From Streptomyces sp. RKAG293 (lineage in GTDB: Bacteria > Actinomycetota > Actinomycetes > Streptomycetales > Streptomycetaceae), in assembly GCF_023701745.1 (NCBI RefSeq), contig NZ_JAJOZB010000001.1, forward strand, positions 868,001 through 932,000: a DNA stretch of 64,000 bases. The letters are read 5' to 3'. The stretch's first letter is position 1. Every line of letters begins with the position of its first letter. The position numbers were made by a program, and so were the translations under genes. The notes under the pieces were generated by a model, which ran no database searches, was not told the DNA's origin, and saw nothing but the letters and a program-made list of their open reading frames with translations. Below are positions 12,638 through 22,682 of the stretch, piece by piece.

Positions 12638-13117
12638 TCAACCCGTGGGCAGCACGCACACCGCGTCGAGGCCCAGTACGTGGTTGAGCCGGCCGAACGC
12701 CAGCCAGGAGCCGATGCTCATGCTCAGCTCCACGATCTCGACCTGGCTGTAGTGCGCGGTCATCCGGTCCCAGAACTCGTCGTCGAGGCCGTGGTGGTCC
12801 AGGGCGTAGCGCTCGGCGTACTCGGCGGCGAGGCGGGTGCGGTCGTCGAACGCGTCGGTGGTGCGCCACTCGGTCACCGCGTCGGGGAACTCCTCCTCGA
12901 CCTTCTCCCCGTCCCGGTCGGTGCGCCAGTCGAGGCAGAACAGGCACCCGTTGATCTGCGCGATCCGCAGCCTGGCGGCCTCGAACTCACGCAGTCCCAG
13001 GGTGGTGTGGGCGTACACCGACAGCGAGAAGTTCGCCGCGGCCATCCCGATGCCGGGGACCATGTCGCCCCACACGTACCCGATCGGCTCCTGACCCTCG
13101 GGGATGTCGATGTTCAT
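12638..13117 (-). CDS. Carboxymuconolactone decarboxylase/AhpD-like protein
   Basis: A 159-aa helical protein with the CxxC-containing core of the CMD/AhpD family (RIAQINGCLFCLDWRTD) and the later helix LSMSIGSWLAFGRLNHVLGLD. Such proteins are peroxidase-partner thiol reductants or, less often, decarboxylases; the CxxC favours a redox role. The ATG at 13117 overlaps the stop of the preceding gene (ATGA), so the two are translationally coupled. It is the last gene of the four-gene leftward run that begins with the thiolase. Confidence 0.8.
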   Translation of the reverse strand: MNIDIPEGQEPIGYVWGDMVPGIGMAAANFSLSVYAHTTLGLREFEAARLRIAQINGCLFCLDWRTDRDGEKVEEEFPDAVTEWRTTDAFDDRTRLAAEYAERYALDHHGLDDEFWDRMTAHYSQVEIVELSMSIGSWLAFGRLNHVLGLDAVCVLPTG

Positions 13118-14193
13118 CGTTGCTTCCTTCCGAGTTTGCCGACTGCGGGACGCAGTGGGACGTCGAGTGCGTCGTAGATTCCGGGCTCCGCGTCCACGAG
13201 CCAGTCGATGGCGCCGACGAGCCGGCCGACCGCGGTGGCGTTCCCGCCCGCGGACCGGTTCTCGCCCTCGTCACTGGCCTCGATGGTGACCTCGATGCGC
13301 GGCCGGCCCTCGATGATCACCCGGTGTGCGCCGGTGCCGTCGGGCGGCGTCGGCCAGTCCGGTGCGCAGGACGGGTGGATTCGGGTGACGTGCTCGATGA
13401 CGATGCGGGCCTCGCCCTCGACGATGCCCTGCACCTCGAACCGCACCGCGCCCTGGGTGCCGGCTTCGAACTCGCCCATCGTCCTGGTGGTCACGGTGGT
13501 CTCGAGCGGCCGCCGGGCCATCGTCTCGCGGATCTCGTCGAGTTCGACGCCGAGTGCTCTGGCCATCATCCGTATCTGACCGCCCCACACCATGGTGGGG
13601 ATCGTCTCCATCAGCATCAGCGGCTCGTACTCCATCGGCTGGCCCATGCCGACGAGGTAGCGGACCGAGTCGGGCTGCTCGTAGGTGGAGTAGTCGAAGA
13701 TCTCCTGACAGCGGATCACATCGATGGTGGTGCCGAGTCCGCTGATCAGCAGGGGCAGGACGTCGTTGCCCCAGCCCGGGTCGACACCGGAGGCGAACAG
13801 TGAGCCGCCGCCCTCCGCGATGGCGGCCAGTACCGGGTCGCGGAATTCCGGCGGGGCGTTGCGGTGGTCGTAGAGCGGATACAGCGCGGGACTGACGACC
13901 ACGGCCCCGGCCCGGAGCGCCCGGACGATGTCGTCGAGGGCCTCGTCGGGGCGGATGTCGCCGGATGCCGCGTACACCACTGCCTGGGGACCGGCGGCCA
14001 GCACCGCTTCGATGTCGTCGGTCGCCGCGACGCCCAACTGATGGTCGAGCCCGCCGAGGTCGCCCGCGTCGCGGCCGACCTTCTCGGGGTTGTGGACAAG
14101 CACGTTCACGAGTTTCAGCGCCGGGTGGGCCTCGACGGCACGGACGGCCGCGCGGCCGACATTTCCGGTGCCCCAGACAACCGTGGAAATCAT
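13114..14193 (-). CDS. NAD(P)-binding oxidoreductase with DapB-like N-domain
   Basis: About 359 aa. The protein opens with a Rossmann motif (STVVWGTGNVGRAAVRAVE) followed by the AASGDIRPDEALDDIVRALRAG segment seen in dihydrodipicolinate reductase-like and 2,4-diaminopentanoate dehydrogenase-like proteins. It lacks the typical DapB catalytic motif, so lysine synthesis is not implied. I chose ATG 14193 because it puts the Rossmann strand at the N-terminus; an in-frame codon at 14220 would add nine residues. The 3' end is coupled to the CMD-like gene. Homologues with this layout occur in actinobacterial degradation loci; the substrate is unknown. Confidence 0.75.
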   Translation of the reverse strand: MISTVVWGTGNVGRAAVRAVEAHPALKLVNVLVHNPEKVGRDAGDLGGLDHQLGVAATDDIEAVLAAGPQAVVYAASGDIRPDEALDDIVRALRAGAVVVSPALYPLYDHRNAPPEFRDPVLAAIAEGGGSLFASGVDPGWGNDVLPLLISGLGTTIDVIRCQEIFDYSTYEQPDSVRYLVGMGQPMEYEPLMLMETIPTMVWGGQIRMMARALGVELDEIRETMARRPLETTVTTRTMGEFEAGTQGAVRFEVQGIVEGEARIVIEHVTRIHPSCAPDWPTPPDGTGAHRVIIEGRPRIEVTIEASDEGENRSAGGNATAVGRLVGAIDWLVDAEPGIYDALDVPLRPAVGKLGRKQR

Positions 14194-14252
14194 GCGGCGG
14201 AGGGTAGCAAGGGCCATCAACAGTTCATAGGGTCACGCGATCCCGTGCCTGA

Positions 14253-14945
14253 TCAGTATTCCTGCGCCGGCGGCCTGCGGTGCGCGCCCTCCGGGGTGAA
14301 GGTGAACGTGCCGGCGAACGGGCCGTCGCCGCCGTCGGCGCGGCGCACCGCCATCACGACCGGCTGGCCGTACATCGGCGCTCCCCCCGGCGGGTTTCCC
14401 GGCCGGGTCCCGTTCCACAGGTGGAAGAAGACCATCGGATCCTCGGGGCGCTCGGTGGCGTAGCCCAGCGTCTTCGAGAACTGTGGGTTCGTACCGCCGA
14501 TGAGCAGCGAGGGCGGCCCGAACGACTCGACGACATCGGTGAACCACTTGTTCTCCGCGCACCAGGCGGGCACCTCGCCGCGCAGCGCCTGGTACTCCTC
14601 GGGCGTGAGCGCCCGGTCCAGCTCCAGCCAGCCGTTGCGATGGGCGAACTCGGCGTAGACGGAGGCCGCGGCCTTCTGGTCGCGGTGGTCCGGCAGCAGC
14701 AGGGCGAAACCGCCGATGACACCGGTGGCCTGGAACGCGCCACTCGCCCGGAGCGCCTGGTTCTCGTCCCCCCAGGCCTGTTCGCGGTCGTCCACGAAGG
14801 CCAGGTGGTCGAGCAGGGTCCGCAGGGCGATCTCCCCGCCGAACATCTCCGGCCGGGGCAGGGCGGCGTTCAGCCGCCCGACCAGGTACTCGCGGATCTC
14901 CGCCGCGGAGCGCGTGGCCTCGGTCGTGGCATCGGTTGGCTTCAT
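14253..14945 (-). CDS. Unknown 230-aa protein in the thiolase operon
   Basis: Begins MKPTDATTEATRSAAEI at an ATG preceded by GGGAAGC (spacing about 8). Soluble, no signal peptide. It contains FGGEIALRTLLDHLAFVDD, a Trp-rich ENKWFTDVVESFGPP segment and a strongly basic C-terminus (GAHRRPP). I do not recognise a family. It lies between the thiolase (104 bp upstream) and the DapB-like oxidoreductase (59 bp downstream) on the same strand, so it is probably cotranscribed and may act on the same pathway. Confidence 0.65.
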   Translation of the reverse strand: MKPTDATTEATRSAAEIREYLVGRLNAALPRPEMFGGEIALRTLLDHLAFVDDREQAWGDENQALRASGAFQATGVIGGFALLLPDHRDQKAAASVYAEFAHRNGWLELDRALTPEEYQALRGEVPAWCAENKWFTDVVESFGPPSLLIGGTNPQFSKTLGYATERPEDPMVFFHLWNGTRPGNPPGGAPMYGQPVVMAVRRADGGDGPFAGTFTFTPEGAHRRPPAQEY

Positions 14946-15049
14946 GTCCGAAGCTTCCCAGATGAACGGGGTGCATGATCGCGGCGACGTGCACGGGCGC
15001 CCGGACGCCCCCGGCCGGCGGCGAACCGCGCTCGTCACGGAGCCACCGG

Positions 15050-16234
<1,185 letters not shown>

Positions 16235-16286
16235 GGCGGTCGCCTCCTCAACTCTCGAGAGCTCTGGCAGCAGCTCTCGGGCGCGA

Positions 16287-16335
16287 TCAGTTAGTTGGAA
16301 AACTGGATTCACCATAGCGCCATAGGTTGGATTCG
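16287..16335. promoter_or_regulatory. Likely HxlR operator between thiolase and regulator genes
   Basis: The 128-bp divergent gap holds an A+T-rich island with a short inverted repeat AGTTGGAAAACT (from 16293) and two related blocks, gttggaaaactggattc and ggttggattc. HxlR regulators often bind such sites in shared promoters. The assignment is inferred from position. Confidence 0.4.
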
Positions 16336-16362
16336 CAAACCCACCTGGTCTAGGCTGGCCGT

Positions 16363-16812
16363 ATGACCACATCGCGCCCGTGCTCGATCGCCGACGCGCT
16401 CGGCATGATCGGCGAGAAGTACTCCTTGCTGGTGCTGCGCGAGGTCTTCTTCGGCGTCCGGCGCTTCGACGCCATCGCCCGCAACACCGGAGCCCCGCGC
16501 GACATCCTCGCCGCGCGGCTGCGCCGCCTGGTGGAGGTGGGCGTCCTGGAGAAGAGCCTCTACAACGAGCGGCCGCCCCGGTTCGAGTACGTCGCGACCG
16601 AGGCCGGCCGCGACCTGCGCCCGGTGCTCCTCATGCTGATGCACTGGGGCGACCAGCATCTGACGGACCTGCCCCCGACCGTCTTCCAGCACTCCTGCGG
16701 CGCCGACCTCGATCCCGCCGTCGTCTGCCGCGACTGCGGCGAGGAAGTGCGCAGCACCGACCTCACCGCCCGGTTCCAGGTCCCGGGCTGGAGCGCCGAG
16801 GGCGCGGCCTGA
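16363..16812 (+). CDS. HxlR-family winged-helix regulator with zinc-ribbon-like tail
   Basis: A 149-aa regulator. Residues 7-90 form the HxlR/MarR-like winged helix (CSIADALGMIGEKYSLLVLRE, then RFDAIARNTGAPRDILAARLRRL). The N-terminal Cys typical of redox- or electrophile-sensing HxlR proteins is Cys7. The C-terminal extension has three Cys in SCGADLDPAVVCRDCG, resembling a small zinc ribbon. The start ATG lacks a clear ribosome site, so leaderless translation is possible. It is divergent from the thiolase operon, its probable target. A strong hairpin follows the stop. Confidence 0.85.
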   Translation: MTTSRPCSIADALGMIGEKYSLLVLREVFFGVRRFDAIARNTGAPRDILAARLRRLVEVGVLEKSLYNERPPRFEYVATEAGRDLRPVLLMLMHWGDQHLTDLPPTVFQHSCGADLDPAVVCRDCGEEVRSTDLTARFQVPGWSAEGAA

Positions 16813-16822
16813 CCCGCCTCCC

Positions 16823-16862
16823 GTACGGGCCGGCTTCCGTGACCGCGGAAGCCGGCCCGTAC
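16823..16862 (+). terminator. Strong hairpin after the HxlR gene
   Basis: GTACGGGCCGGCTTCCG (16823-16839) pairs perfectly with CGGAAGCCGGCCCGTAC (16846-16862): a 17-bp stem with a 6-nt loop and no T tail. Confidence 0.8.
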
Positions 16863-16956
16863 GCATGCCGTTCCGGCCAACCTGCGGTGGCGCCCGGAGG
16901 TGGTTCAGTGCGCGGAGCACCTGCTGGGCTGGCGGGAGGTGAGCCTCTTCGGATAT

Positions 16957-16984
16957 TGGTCTAGTCCTATCTTGGTCCAGACCA
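16957..16984 (+). promoter_or_regulatory. Chitinase-type direct repeats / DasR-like site
   Basis: Two 12-bp copies, TGGTCTAGTCCT (16957-16968) and TGGTCCAGACCA (16973-16984), in a 16-bp register. This matches the direct-repeat element of streptomycete chitinase promoters, which overlaps the binding sequence of the GlcNAc-responsive GntR regulator DasR. It abuts a TTGACA box and lies about 90 bp upstream of the chitinase start. Confidence 0.8.
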
Positions 16985-17017
16985 TTGACATGCCGCCTGC
17001 TCAAGGGGTCCCATACT
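16985..17017 (+). promoter_or_regulatory. Putative chitinase promoter
   Basis: A perfect TTGACA (-35) at 16985-16990 directly follows the regulatory repeats. The best -10-like hexamer is within cccatact (about 17011-17017), with longer than ideal spacing, so the -10 is uncertain. Confidence 0.5.
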
Positions 17018-17074
17018 CAAAGCCGCCCCGCACCAAGGGAATTGGCGGTCACCCCCCTCACAGCTTGGACAAGC

Positions 17075-18598
17075 ATGAGAAGCATGCGCTCCCTCCGCGC
17101 GGTCCTCACCGCGACCGTCACCGCTGTGGCCGCCGTTGGCCTGGCCGCGCTCAGCGGCGGCACGGCTCAGGCGGCCACTCCCCTGCCGGCCCACGTCTTC
17201 GCCCCCTACTTCGAGGCATGGACCGGCGAGAGCCCCGCCGCCCTGGCCGCCCAGTCCGGTGCGAAGCACCTGACGATGGCGTTCATCCAGGCGGCGACCA
17301 AGGGCTCCTGCACGGTGTACTGGAACGGCGACAGCGGGATGCCGATCGCCGCCGCCAACTTCGGCGCCGACATCAAGACCATCCAGGGCAGGGGCGGCGA
17401 CGTCATCCCCTCGTTCGGCGGCTACACCGCCGACAGCACCGGCACCGAGATCGCCGACAGCTGTACCGACGTCAACCAGATCGCCGCCGCGTACGAGAAG
17501 GTCATCACGACCTACGACATCTCGCGGCTCGACATGGACGTCGAGGTCGACTCGCTGGACAACACCGCGGGCATCGACCGGCGGAACAAGGCCATCAAGC
17601 TCGTCCAGGACTGGGCGGCCGCCAACGGCCGCAAGGTCGAGGTCTCCTACACACTCCCCACGACCACCAGCGGTCTCGGCGCGACCGGGCTCGCGGTGCT
17701 GCAGAACGCGGTCGCCAACGGCGCGCGGGTCGACGTCGCGAACCTCATGACGTTCGACTACTACGACAACGCCACCCACAACATGGCGAACGACACCCAG
17801 ACCGCCGCCACTGGCCTGTACAACCAGCTCGCGAGGCTCTACCCGGCCAAGACGGCCGCCCAGCTCTGGGCCATGGTCGGCATCACCGAGATGCCGGGCG
17901 TCGACGACTTCGGGCCGGCCGAGACCTTCACGGTGGCCAACGCCACCCAGGTCTACAACTGGGCGGTCTCCAAGGGGATCAACACCCTCTCGTTCTGGGC
18001 ACTGCAGCGTGACAACGGCGGCTGCCCGGGCGGCGCGGCCGCCGACAACTGCTCCGGCATCCAGCAGAACACCTGGGACTTCACCCACATCTTCGCGCCC
18101 TTCACCAGCGGTACCACGACCCCGGCCAACGACTTCTCGGTGACGGCCACCCCCGCCTCCGGGTCCGTGGTCGCGGGCGGTTCGGCCACCAGCACGGTGA
18201 AGACCGCGGTGACGGCGGGCCAGGCGCAGACCGTCGGCCTCACCGTCAGCGGGGCCCCCGCGGGTGTCACCGCCTCGCTGAGTCCCACCTCGGTGACGGC
18301 GGGCGGCTCCTCGGCGCTCACCCTCGCGACGACCACGGCGACCGTGTCGGGTACGTACACCATCAGCGTCACCGGTTCCGGTACCTCCGGCAGCCACACG
18401 GCGACCTACACCCTGACCGTCACCGGCGGGACGGGCCACCAGTGCACCGCCGCCGCCTGGGCCACCGGCGCCGTCTACACCAACGGCATGCAGGTCTCCC
18501 ACAAGGGCCACACCTGGAAGGCCAAGTGGTGGACCACGGGCGAGGAGCCCGGCACCACCGGCGAATGGGGCGTCTGGCAGGACCTCGGCGCCTGCTGA
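17075..18598 (+). CDS. Secreted GH18 chitinase with C-terminal CBM5/12
   Basis: A 507-aa extracellular chitinase. Residues 1-35 are a signal peptide ending AQA. The GH18 domain (about 36-350) has the catalytic D-x-D-x-E in RLDMDVEV (Asp153, Asp155, Glu157). It is followed by a Ser/Thr-rich beta-sandwich linker (about 352-450, [20 protein letters not shown]) and a CBM5/12 chitin-binding module at the end ([23 protein letters not shown], final Cys). Starts at ATG 17075 or 17084 are both possible. Expression is probably induced by chitin breakdown products through the upstream repeats. The linker and CBM closely resemble the C-terminus of the M28 peptidase at 62564. Confidence 0.92.
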   Translation: MRSMRSLRAVLTATVTAVAAVGLAALSGGTAQAATPLPAHVFAPYFEAWTGESPAALAAQSGAKHLTMAFIQAATKGSCTVYWNGDSGMPIAAANFGADIKTIQGRGGDVIPSFGGYTADSTGTEIADSCTDVNQIAAAYEKVITTYDISRLDMDVEVDSLDNTAGIDRRNKAIKLVQDWAAANGRKVEVSYTLPTTTSGLGATGLAVLQNAVANGARVDVANLMTFDYYDNATHNMANDTQTAATGLYNQLARLYPAKTAAQLWAMVGITEMPGVDDFGPAETFTVANATQVYNWAVSKGINTLSFWALQRDNGGCPGGAAADNCSGIQQNTWDFTHIFAPFTSGTTTPANDFSVTATPASGSVVAGGSATSTVKTAVTAGQAQTVGLTVSGAPAGVTASLSPTSVTAGGSSALTLATTTATVSGTYTISVTGSGTSGSHTATYTLTVTGGTGHQCTAAAWATGAVYTNGMQVSHKGHTWKAKWWTTGEEPGTTGEWGVWQDLGAC

Positions 18599-18616
18599 TC
18601 CCGACAACCCAGTCAC

Positions 18617-18664
18617 ACGTGGTGCTGCCCGGCGGATGTCGCATCCTGCCGGGCAGCACCACGT
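18617..18664 (+). terminator. Terminator hairpin of the chitinase gene
   Basis: ACGTGGTGCTGCCCGGC (18617-18633) pairs perfectly with GCCGGGCAGCACCACGT (18648-18664), and the inner GGATG/CATCC extends the stem. Confidence 0.8.
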
Positions 18665-18723
18665 CCGGGGCCGAACCACCCGGGGTGATTGACGCCCCGT
18701 GAGGCGTGCGATTTCCTGTTCCG

Positions 18724-19164
18724 ATGTCCAAGCTCCGCATCGAACAGGTCGGCGGCGAGGCCGCCGTCGAGGACTGGCAGCACGTCCACAACCTGATCAT
18801 CCCGACCGGCCCGCTGTCCCTCGACGACGTGCGCGAACGCGTGCGGCGCAACCGGTTGGACGTCGCGTATCTCGGCGACGTTCTGGTGGGCTGCTCGACG
18901 GTGCGCCCGCCCGCGGACGACACCTCGACGGCGACGGTGATCGCCCGAGTGCTGCCCGCTCACCGCGGGCAGGGGTTCGGCGGGGAGATCTACGCGGAGG
19001 GGCTCGTCCAGGCGCGGAAGCTGGGCGCCGAGGTGATCGAGACCATCGTCCTGGCGTCCAACCCGGACGGGCTGCGGTTCGCGCTGGCGCACGGATTCGT
19101 CGAATTCGAGAGGTACGTGCTGCCGGGCGACACCATCGCCTACATCACGCTGAGGCTGTCCTGA
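18724..19164 (+). CDS. GNAT-family N-acetyltransferase
   Basis: A 146-aa GNAT-fold enzyme. The acetyl-CoA loop is visible as RVLPAHRGQGFGGEIYAEGL, and the last strands read VLASNPDGLRFALAHGFVEFERYVL. The substrate is unknown. I chose ATG 18724 (MSKLRIEQVG) over an ATG 18 nt upstream because it places strand 1 at the N-terminus; no ribosome site is clear for either. It is a stand-alone gene behind the chitinase terminator, convergent with a broken lipoprotein gene. Confidence 0.78.
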   Translation: MSKLRIEQVGGEAAVEDWQHVHNLIIPTGPLSLDDVRERVRRNRLDVAYLGDVLVGCSTVRPPADDTSTATVIARVLPAHRGQGFGGEIYAEGLVQARKLGAEVIETIVLASNPDGLRFALAHGFVEFERYVLPGDTIAYITLRLS

Positions 19165-19186
19165 CCAGGCGTCAATGCTTTCGGGC

Positions 19187-19434
19187 TCACGGCACGGCGT
19201 CGATGGCGACGCTCGGGTTCATCGTGTCGAAACACACCCTGTCCGACGCCGGGTCCAGGTAGAACGCACCCGGGTAGTTGTCCCGCGTCATCTCGAGGTC
19301 GAAGGACGCTCCTCCGACCGGACCTTGTCCCGGTCCGCGTTCTCCACCGAGGAACCGCAGGCCGCGAGAACGGCCACCATGCCGAGCAGGAGCACACCAC
19401 GACGCCCCGGAGCCGCTCCGCGCAGTGCGTTCAC
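19187..19434 (-). pseudogene. Small lipoprotein gene broken by a frameshift
   Basis: From GTG 19434 the frame gives VNALRGAAPGRRGVLLLG, a hydrophobic segment and a lipobox VLAACGSS, then runs into a stop after about 45 codons. The adjacent frame continues with good codon usage: GASFDLEMTRDNYPGAFYLD, then a FDTMNPSVAIDAVP end, stopping at 19187. The full span is 248 nt, not a multiple of three, so one base has been gained or lost, most likely around 19310-19360. The intact product would be a lipoprotein of about 82 aa with unknown role. A sequence error cannot be excluded. Confidence 0.6.
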
Positions 19435-19503
19435 CGGAGCAGTCCAGCGACGGCCGTTTCACCCCACCGGGCGCCGCCGGCGGAGTCGGCCTACAACAGA
19501 GGC

Positions 19504-19716
19504 ATGAGGACACACGAGCTTCCCGACGGACAGGGCAACGTGAGCATCGAGGCGGCCGACGAAGCGACGGTCGCCGCCATCGAGGAACTGCTGCGCCTGC
19601 ACTTCCGTGCGGGTCCCGCCGTGCGTTACAGCGAGTACCACGCCATCTCGGTCCCTCACCGCGCGGTTCACCACCTCACGCTGACGCTGGACACCCGGGG
19701 CTCCACGCAGCCCTGA
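19504..19716 (+). CDS. Small unknown protein, 70 aa
   Basis: Starts MRTHELPDGQGNVSIEAADE and has an amphipathic helix (TVAAIEELLRLHF) and a His-rich end. G/C-ending codons support coding. An agagg stretch sits very close to the ATG. It is divergent from the broken lipoprotein gene. No family was recognised. Confidence 0.5.
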   Translation: MRTHELPDGQGNVSIEAADEATVAAIEELLRLHFRAGPAVRYSEYHAISVPHRAVHHLTLTLDTRGSTQP

Positions 19717-19775
19717 CCGGATCCCGCTCCCGGGCGGAGGCTTGCGTTTGCGCGCGGCGTGAACAGAATCAGCAG

Positions 19776-20357
19776 GTGCAGATCCTGTCGTTCCCCGAAG
19801 AGGCCACCCCGTCCGAGCTGCGTGTCCAGGTGCTGGAGCTCCAGCACCAGGCGTGGCCGGCCGGGAATGCCCTGCCGGTCCCCGCCGAGGCGCCGACCCA
19901 TGATCCAGCGCTTCGGCCGCTGTCGATGCTGCTCGTGGCGGACGGCACGGTGCTGTCCGCGCTGGACATCCTGTCCAAGGAGATCGTCCACGCGGGTCGG
20001 CGCCATGCCGTGGGCGGGCTGAGCACGGTGGTGTCGCGCCAGGCCACGCGCGGTCACGGCCATGGCCGGCGCCTGGTGGCCGCCGCCCGGGAGGCGATGC
20101 CCGCTCAGGGCCTGGACCTGGGGTTGTTCACCTGCGACCGGCCGCTCCAGGCGTTCTACGAGAGCGCCGGCTGGCAGCTGCTCCCCGGGGCCGTGCTCGT
20201 CGGAGGAACGCCGCAGGCTCCCTTTCCGAGCGACCAGCCGGGCTTCGGCAAGATCACCATGGCGGACTTCTTCTCGACCGCGGGACGGCAGGCGCGGGAT
20301 GCGTTCGCCCACTCCCGCATCGAGCTGTACCCGGGCGAGATCGACAAGCTCTGGTGA
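19776..20357 (+). CDS. GNAT-family N-acetyltransferase
   Basis: A 193-aa GNAT protein. The acetyl-CoA motif is VSRQATRGHGHGRRLVAAARE, and the C-terminal GLFTCDRPLQAFYESAGWQ is the usual strand 6/helix 4 region. The arrangement recalls aminoglycoside 2'-N-acetyltransferases, but I cannot confirm a substrate. GTG 19776 starts the conserved part (VQILSFPEEATPSELRVQV); the ribosome site is weak. Confidence 0.75.
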   Translation: MQILSFPEEATPSELRVQVLELQHQAWPAGNALPVPAEAPTHDPALRPLSMLLVADGTVLSALDILSKEIVHAGRRHAVGGLSTVVSRQATRGHGHGRRLVAAAREAMPAQGLDLGLFTCDRPLQAFYESAGWQLLPGAVLVGGTPQAPFPSDQPGFGKITMADFFSTAGRQARDAFAHSRIELYPGEIDKLW

Positions 20358-20423
20358 CGTTCCCCCGGGTCCGCTGACGGCATGCATGCGGGCTATGCGG
20401 CACATCGGGCGCACACTGGAGCC

Positions 20424-20669
20424 ATGCCCCTACCCGCAACGCACCAGTGCCGTACCTGTTCCACCGACGCCACCGACGGAGCGACGCTGCACGAGGACCT
20501 CGTCGTGGGCGCTCCCCTGTCCATGGAAGCACTCGACGAGGCGCAGCGCCTGGACCGGTTCGCCCGCAAGTACGCCCATGACGGCTGCCGGGTGACGGAA
20601 GTCCGCCAGGTCCCTTCCGGCAGCACCAGCGGCTACGCATGGTCCGTCCGCTTCCTCGACCAGGCCTGA
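20424..20669 (+). CDS. Small unknown protein, 81 aa
   Basis: Begins MPLPATHQCRTCSTDATDG. A CxxC near the N-terminus could bind metal. The remainder is LDEAQRLDRFARKYAHDGCR and a short beta strand. The ATG has tggag just upstream. The codons look coding. No family was recognised. Confidence 0.5.
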   Translation: MPLPATHQCRTCSTDATDGATLHEDLVVGAPLSMEALDEAQRLDRFARKYAHDGCRVTEVRQVPSGSTSGYAWSVRFLDQA

Positions 20670-20771
20670 GAAAGCCTCCGGCCCACCCCGCACCCGGCCC
20701 AACCCGTACCCGGTCCACCCCGTACCGGCCCGGCCTTCGCACGGTCCGGCCGGTGGCGCGGATTTTCGACG

Positions 20772-21365
20772 TCATGACGGCTGACGGTCCTGCCGGACAC
20801 GGGCGTGAAAGTGCATGTCATGCCAGCCGTCGGCGTGCAGCGCCGCTCCGCGGCGGATTCCCTCCTCCTCGAAACCGGCCTTGACCGCCACCCGGCACGA
20901 CGCCTGATTGGCGGTCGAGTGCTGCAGCTCGATGCGGTGGAACCCGCCCTCCCCCAGCGCCCAGCGCGTCAGCACCGTGACCGCGCGGGGGCAGAGCCCA
21001 CCACCGCGTGCCGACGGCACCGTCCAGTAGGCGAGTTCGGCCTTGCCGTCCGCCAAGGCCAGGGACTTCAGGGCGATACGGCCCAGCAGCGCGTCACTCG
21101 TGGCATCGACGATCGCCCAGTGCCCTTCCCTCTCGTCCCGCCAACCGCTCTGCCACCCTCTGATCCACTCCCGCGCCTCGTCCACGGAATCGGCTCGCCG
21201 CACATGCCAGCGCTGGATCGACGGATCCTGGAACGCGTCCCGCACGGCCTCGGCGTCGGCGAGCAGCCAGGGGCGGAGGGACGCGTCGGCGCCGACCGGC
21301 AGAACCGGCTGGCCGGAGGCGGCGAGAGCACCGGTGGGTATCGCGGGAGCGACCAGAAAGGGCAT
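20772..21365 (-). CDS. RimJ/RimL-type GNAT acetyltransferase
   Basis: A 197-aa protein of the Acetyltransf_3 type, which acetylates protein N-termini or small amines. Visible elements: LRPWLLADAEAVRDAFQDP, HWAIVDATSDALLGRIAL, AELAYWTVPSARGGGLCPRA at the acetyl-CoA site, and RIELQHSTANQASCRVAVKAGF, the family's Asn-x-x-Ser helix. Start ATG 21365 has GGAAG ten nt upstream; ATG 21374 is an alternative. It lies 65 bp downstream of the SMP-30 gene on the same strand and may be cotranscribed. Confidence 0.82.
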   Translation of the reverse strand: MPFLVAPAIPTGALAASGQPVLPVGADASLRPWLLADAEAVRDAFQDPSIQRWHVRRADSVDEAREWIRGWQSGWRDEREGHWAIVDATSDALLGRIALKSLALADGKAELAYWTVPSARGGGLCPRAVTVLTRWALGEGGFHRIELQHSTANQASCRVAVKAGFEEEGIRRGAALHADGWHDMHFHARVRQDRQPS

Positions 21366-21430
21366 GGGCGGCATTCTTCCAGCACCGTTCAGGGCCCTCG
21401 CTGCACCGTGAGCCGCGCACGGGCCCCGCC

Positions 21431-22267
21431 TCACGGCCAGCCCGCCCCCGGCACGTCGACCTCGACACCGAGCACCTGACCGCTGCCCGGAGCCACCAGT
21501 TCGGACATGCCCCGCCATTCCGCCGCCACCATGAACAGCGTCGTCCCGTCCGGTCCGCCGAGCGCGCAGGCGAAGCCGCCGCGGTCCAGCTCGACGACCC
21601 GCAGCACCTCACCGCCCTCGGCGACGCGCACGCATCGCCTGCCGGGCACATCGGCGTACCAGACCGCGCCCTCGGCGTCGGTGCAGATGCCGTCGGGGGT
21701 GCCCTCGCCGAGGTCGGCCCAGACGCGCCGGCCGGACAGCCCGCCGTCCGCGCCGATGTCGAAAGCCACCAGGCCGTGCCGGTACGAGTCCGCGACGATC
21801 AGGGTGGAGTTGTCGGCCGTCACCGCCATCCCGTTGGGGAACATGATGTCGTCGGCCACCTGGCGCACCGACCCGTCCGCCGCCGCCAGAAAGACGAACC
21901 CGGGTTCGACCGCCTCGCCGGCCAGCGGATCGAAACCGACGCGGTTGACGTAGGCGTTGCCTCGGCCGTCCACCACGATGTCGTTCCATCCCGGCATGCC
22001 CAGCTCCGCGTGGACCACCAGCGACTGATCGGGCTCCCGGCGCAGCAGCAGTCCATCGGGGGACGAGACGATCACCAGCCGGCCGTCCGGGAGCCAGGCC
22101 GTACAGAGCGGCAGGGACTTCACGCGGGCGATCACCTCGCTGCGGCCCTGGAGGTCCACGGCGACGACCTCGCCCGCGGACCAGTCGGAGAAGTACAACC
22201 GGTCACCGTGCCAGCGCGGCGACTCGAGCAGCCCCCGCCCGGAAAGCAGCGTCCGCACCTCGTTCAT
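21431..22267 (-). CDS. SMP-30/gluconolactonase-family beta-propeller
   Basis: A 278-aa six-bladed propeller lactonase. Family signs are LLESPRWHGDRLYFSDW at the metal-binding Glu, the GWNDIVVDGRGNAYVNRVGF segment, FPNGMAVTADNSTLIVADSY and EGTPDGICTDAEGAVWYADV. Members hydrolyse aldonolactones or other lactones using a divalent metal held by Glu, Asn and Asp residues of these motifs. The start is ATG 22267 (GTG 22276 possible). No sugar genes are adjacent, so the substrate is open. Confidence 0.85.
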   Translation of the reverse strand: MNEVRTLLSGRGLLESPRWHGDRLYFSDWSAGEVVAVDLQGRSEVIARVKSLPLCTAWLPDGRLVIVSSPDGLLLRREPDQSLVVHAELGMPGWNDIVVDGRGNAYVNRVGFDPLAGEAVEPGFVFLAAADGSVRQVADDIMFPNGMAVTADNSTLIVADSYRHGLVAFDIGADGGLSGRRVWADLGEGTPDGICTDAEGAVWYADVPGRRCVRVAEGGEVLRVVELDRGGFACALGGPDGTTLFMVAAEWRGMSELVAPGSGQVLGVEVDVPGAGWP

Positions 22268-22682
22268 CCGTCTCACAGCCCTTCGTCCGCGCCGACACGG
22301 CCCGCCGGCGTCCCACCCTCCATACGAACGGGGCCCGGCCGAATCGACACTCCCCGAACAGCCGGTTGCGGTGCCCGCGTCACCGTCCGTAGCGCCAGGG
22401 CATGAGCAGCCTCGTGACGCACCGGCGGCGGGTCCATGACGAGGGTCCGCCAGCCCGCTTCCGGCCTACGAATCCGCAGCTCTGCGCTGTCTGCGGAGCC
22501 GGTCAGGCGAGTGTGCGAGCCCCTTGGCGCGATGACGCGGCGTAACCGTCGATGGCCGTGGACGCTCCCCCGGGCCAGGTCCTCGCCGGGCCGACCCCCC
22601 ACCGCGCGGGTACCGTTCAAGATGTGTTCAGTTCCCGTGCAGGACGACACGCGGATGTATGGCGCCCTCCAGCCGGGACGCC
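22268..22682. other. Intergenic region between SMP-30 and DedA genes
   Basis: The two genes diverge here. I see no convincing coding sequence. A reverse frame at 22273-22650 is open but has no family signature and mixed codon usage. Promoters are presumably present, but none fits the consensus well. Confidence 0.35.

Noticed and set aside
22273..22650. Reverse frame in the SMP-30/DedA gap
   Set aside because: 125 codons without a ribosome site or family signature; codon usage is not convincing.
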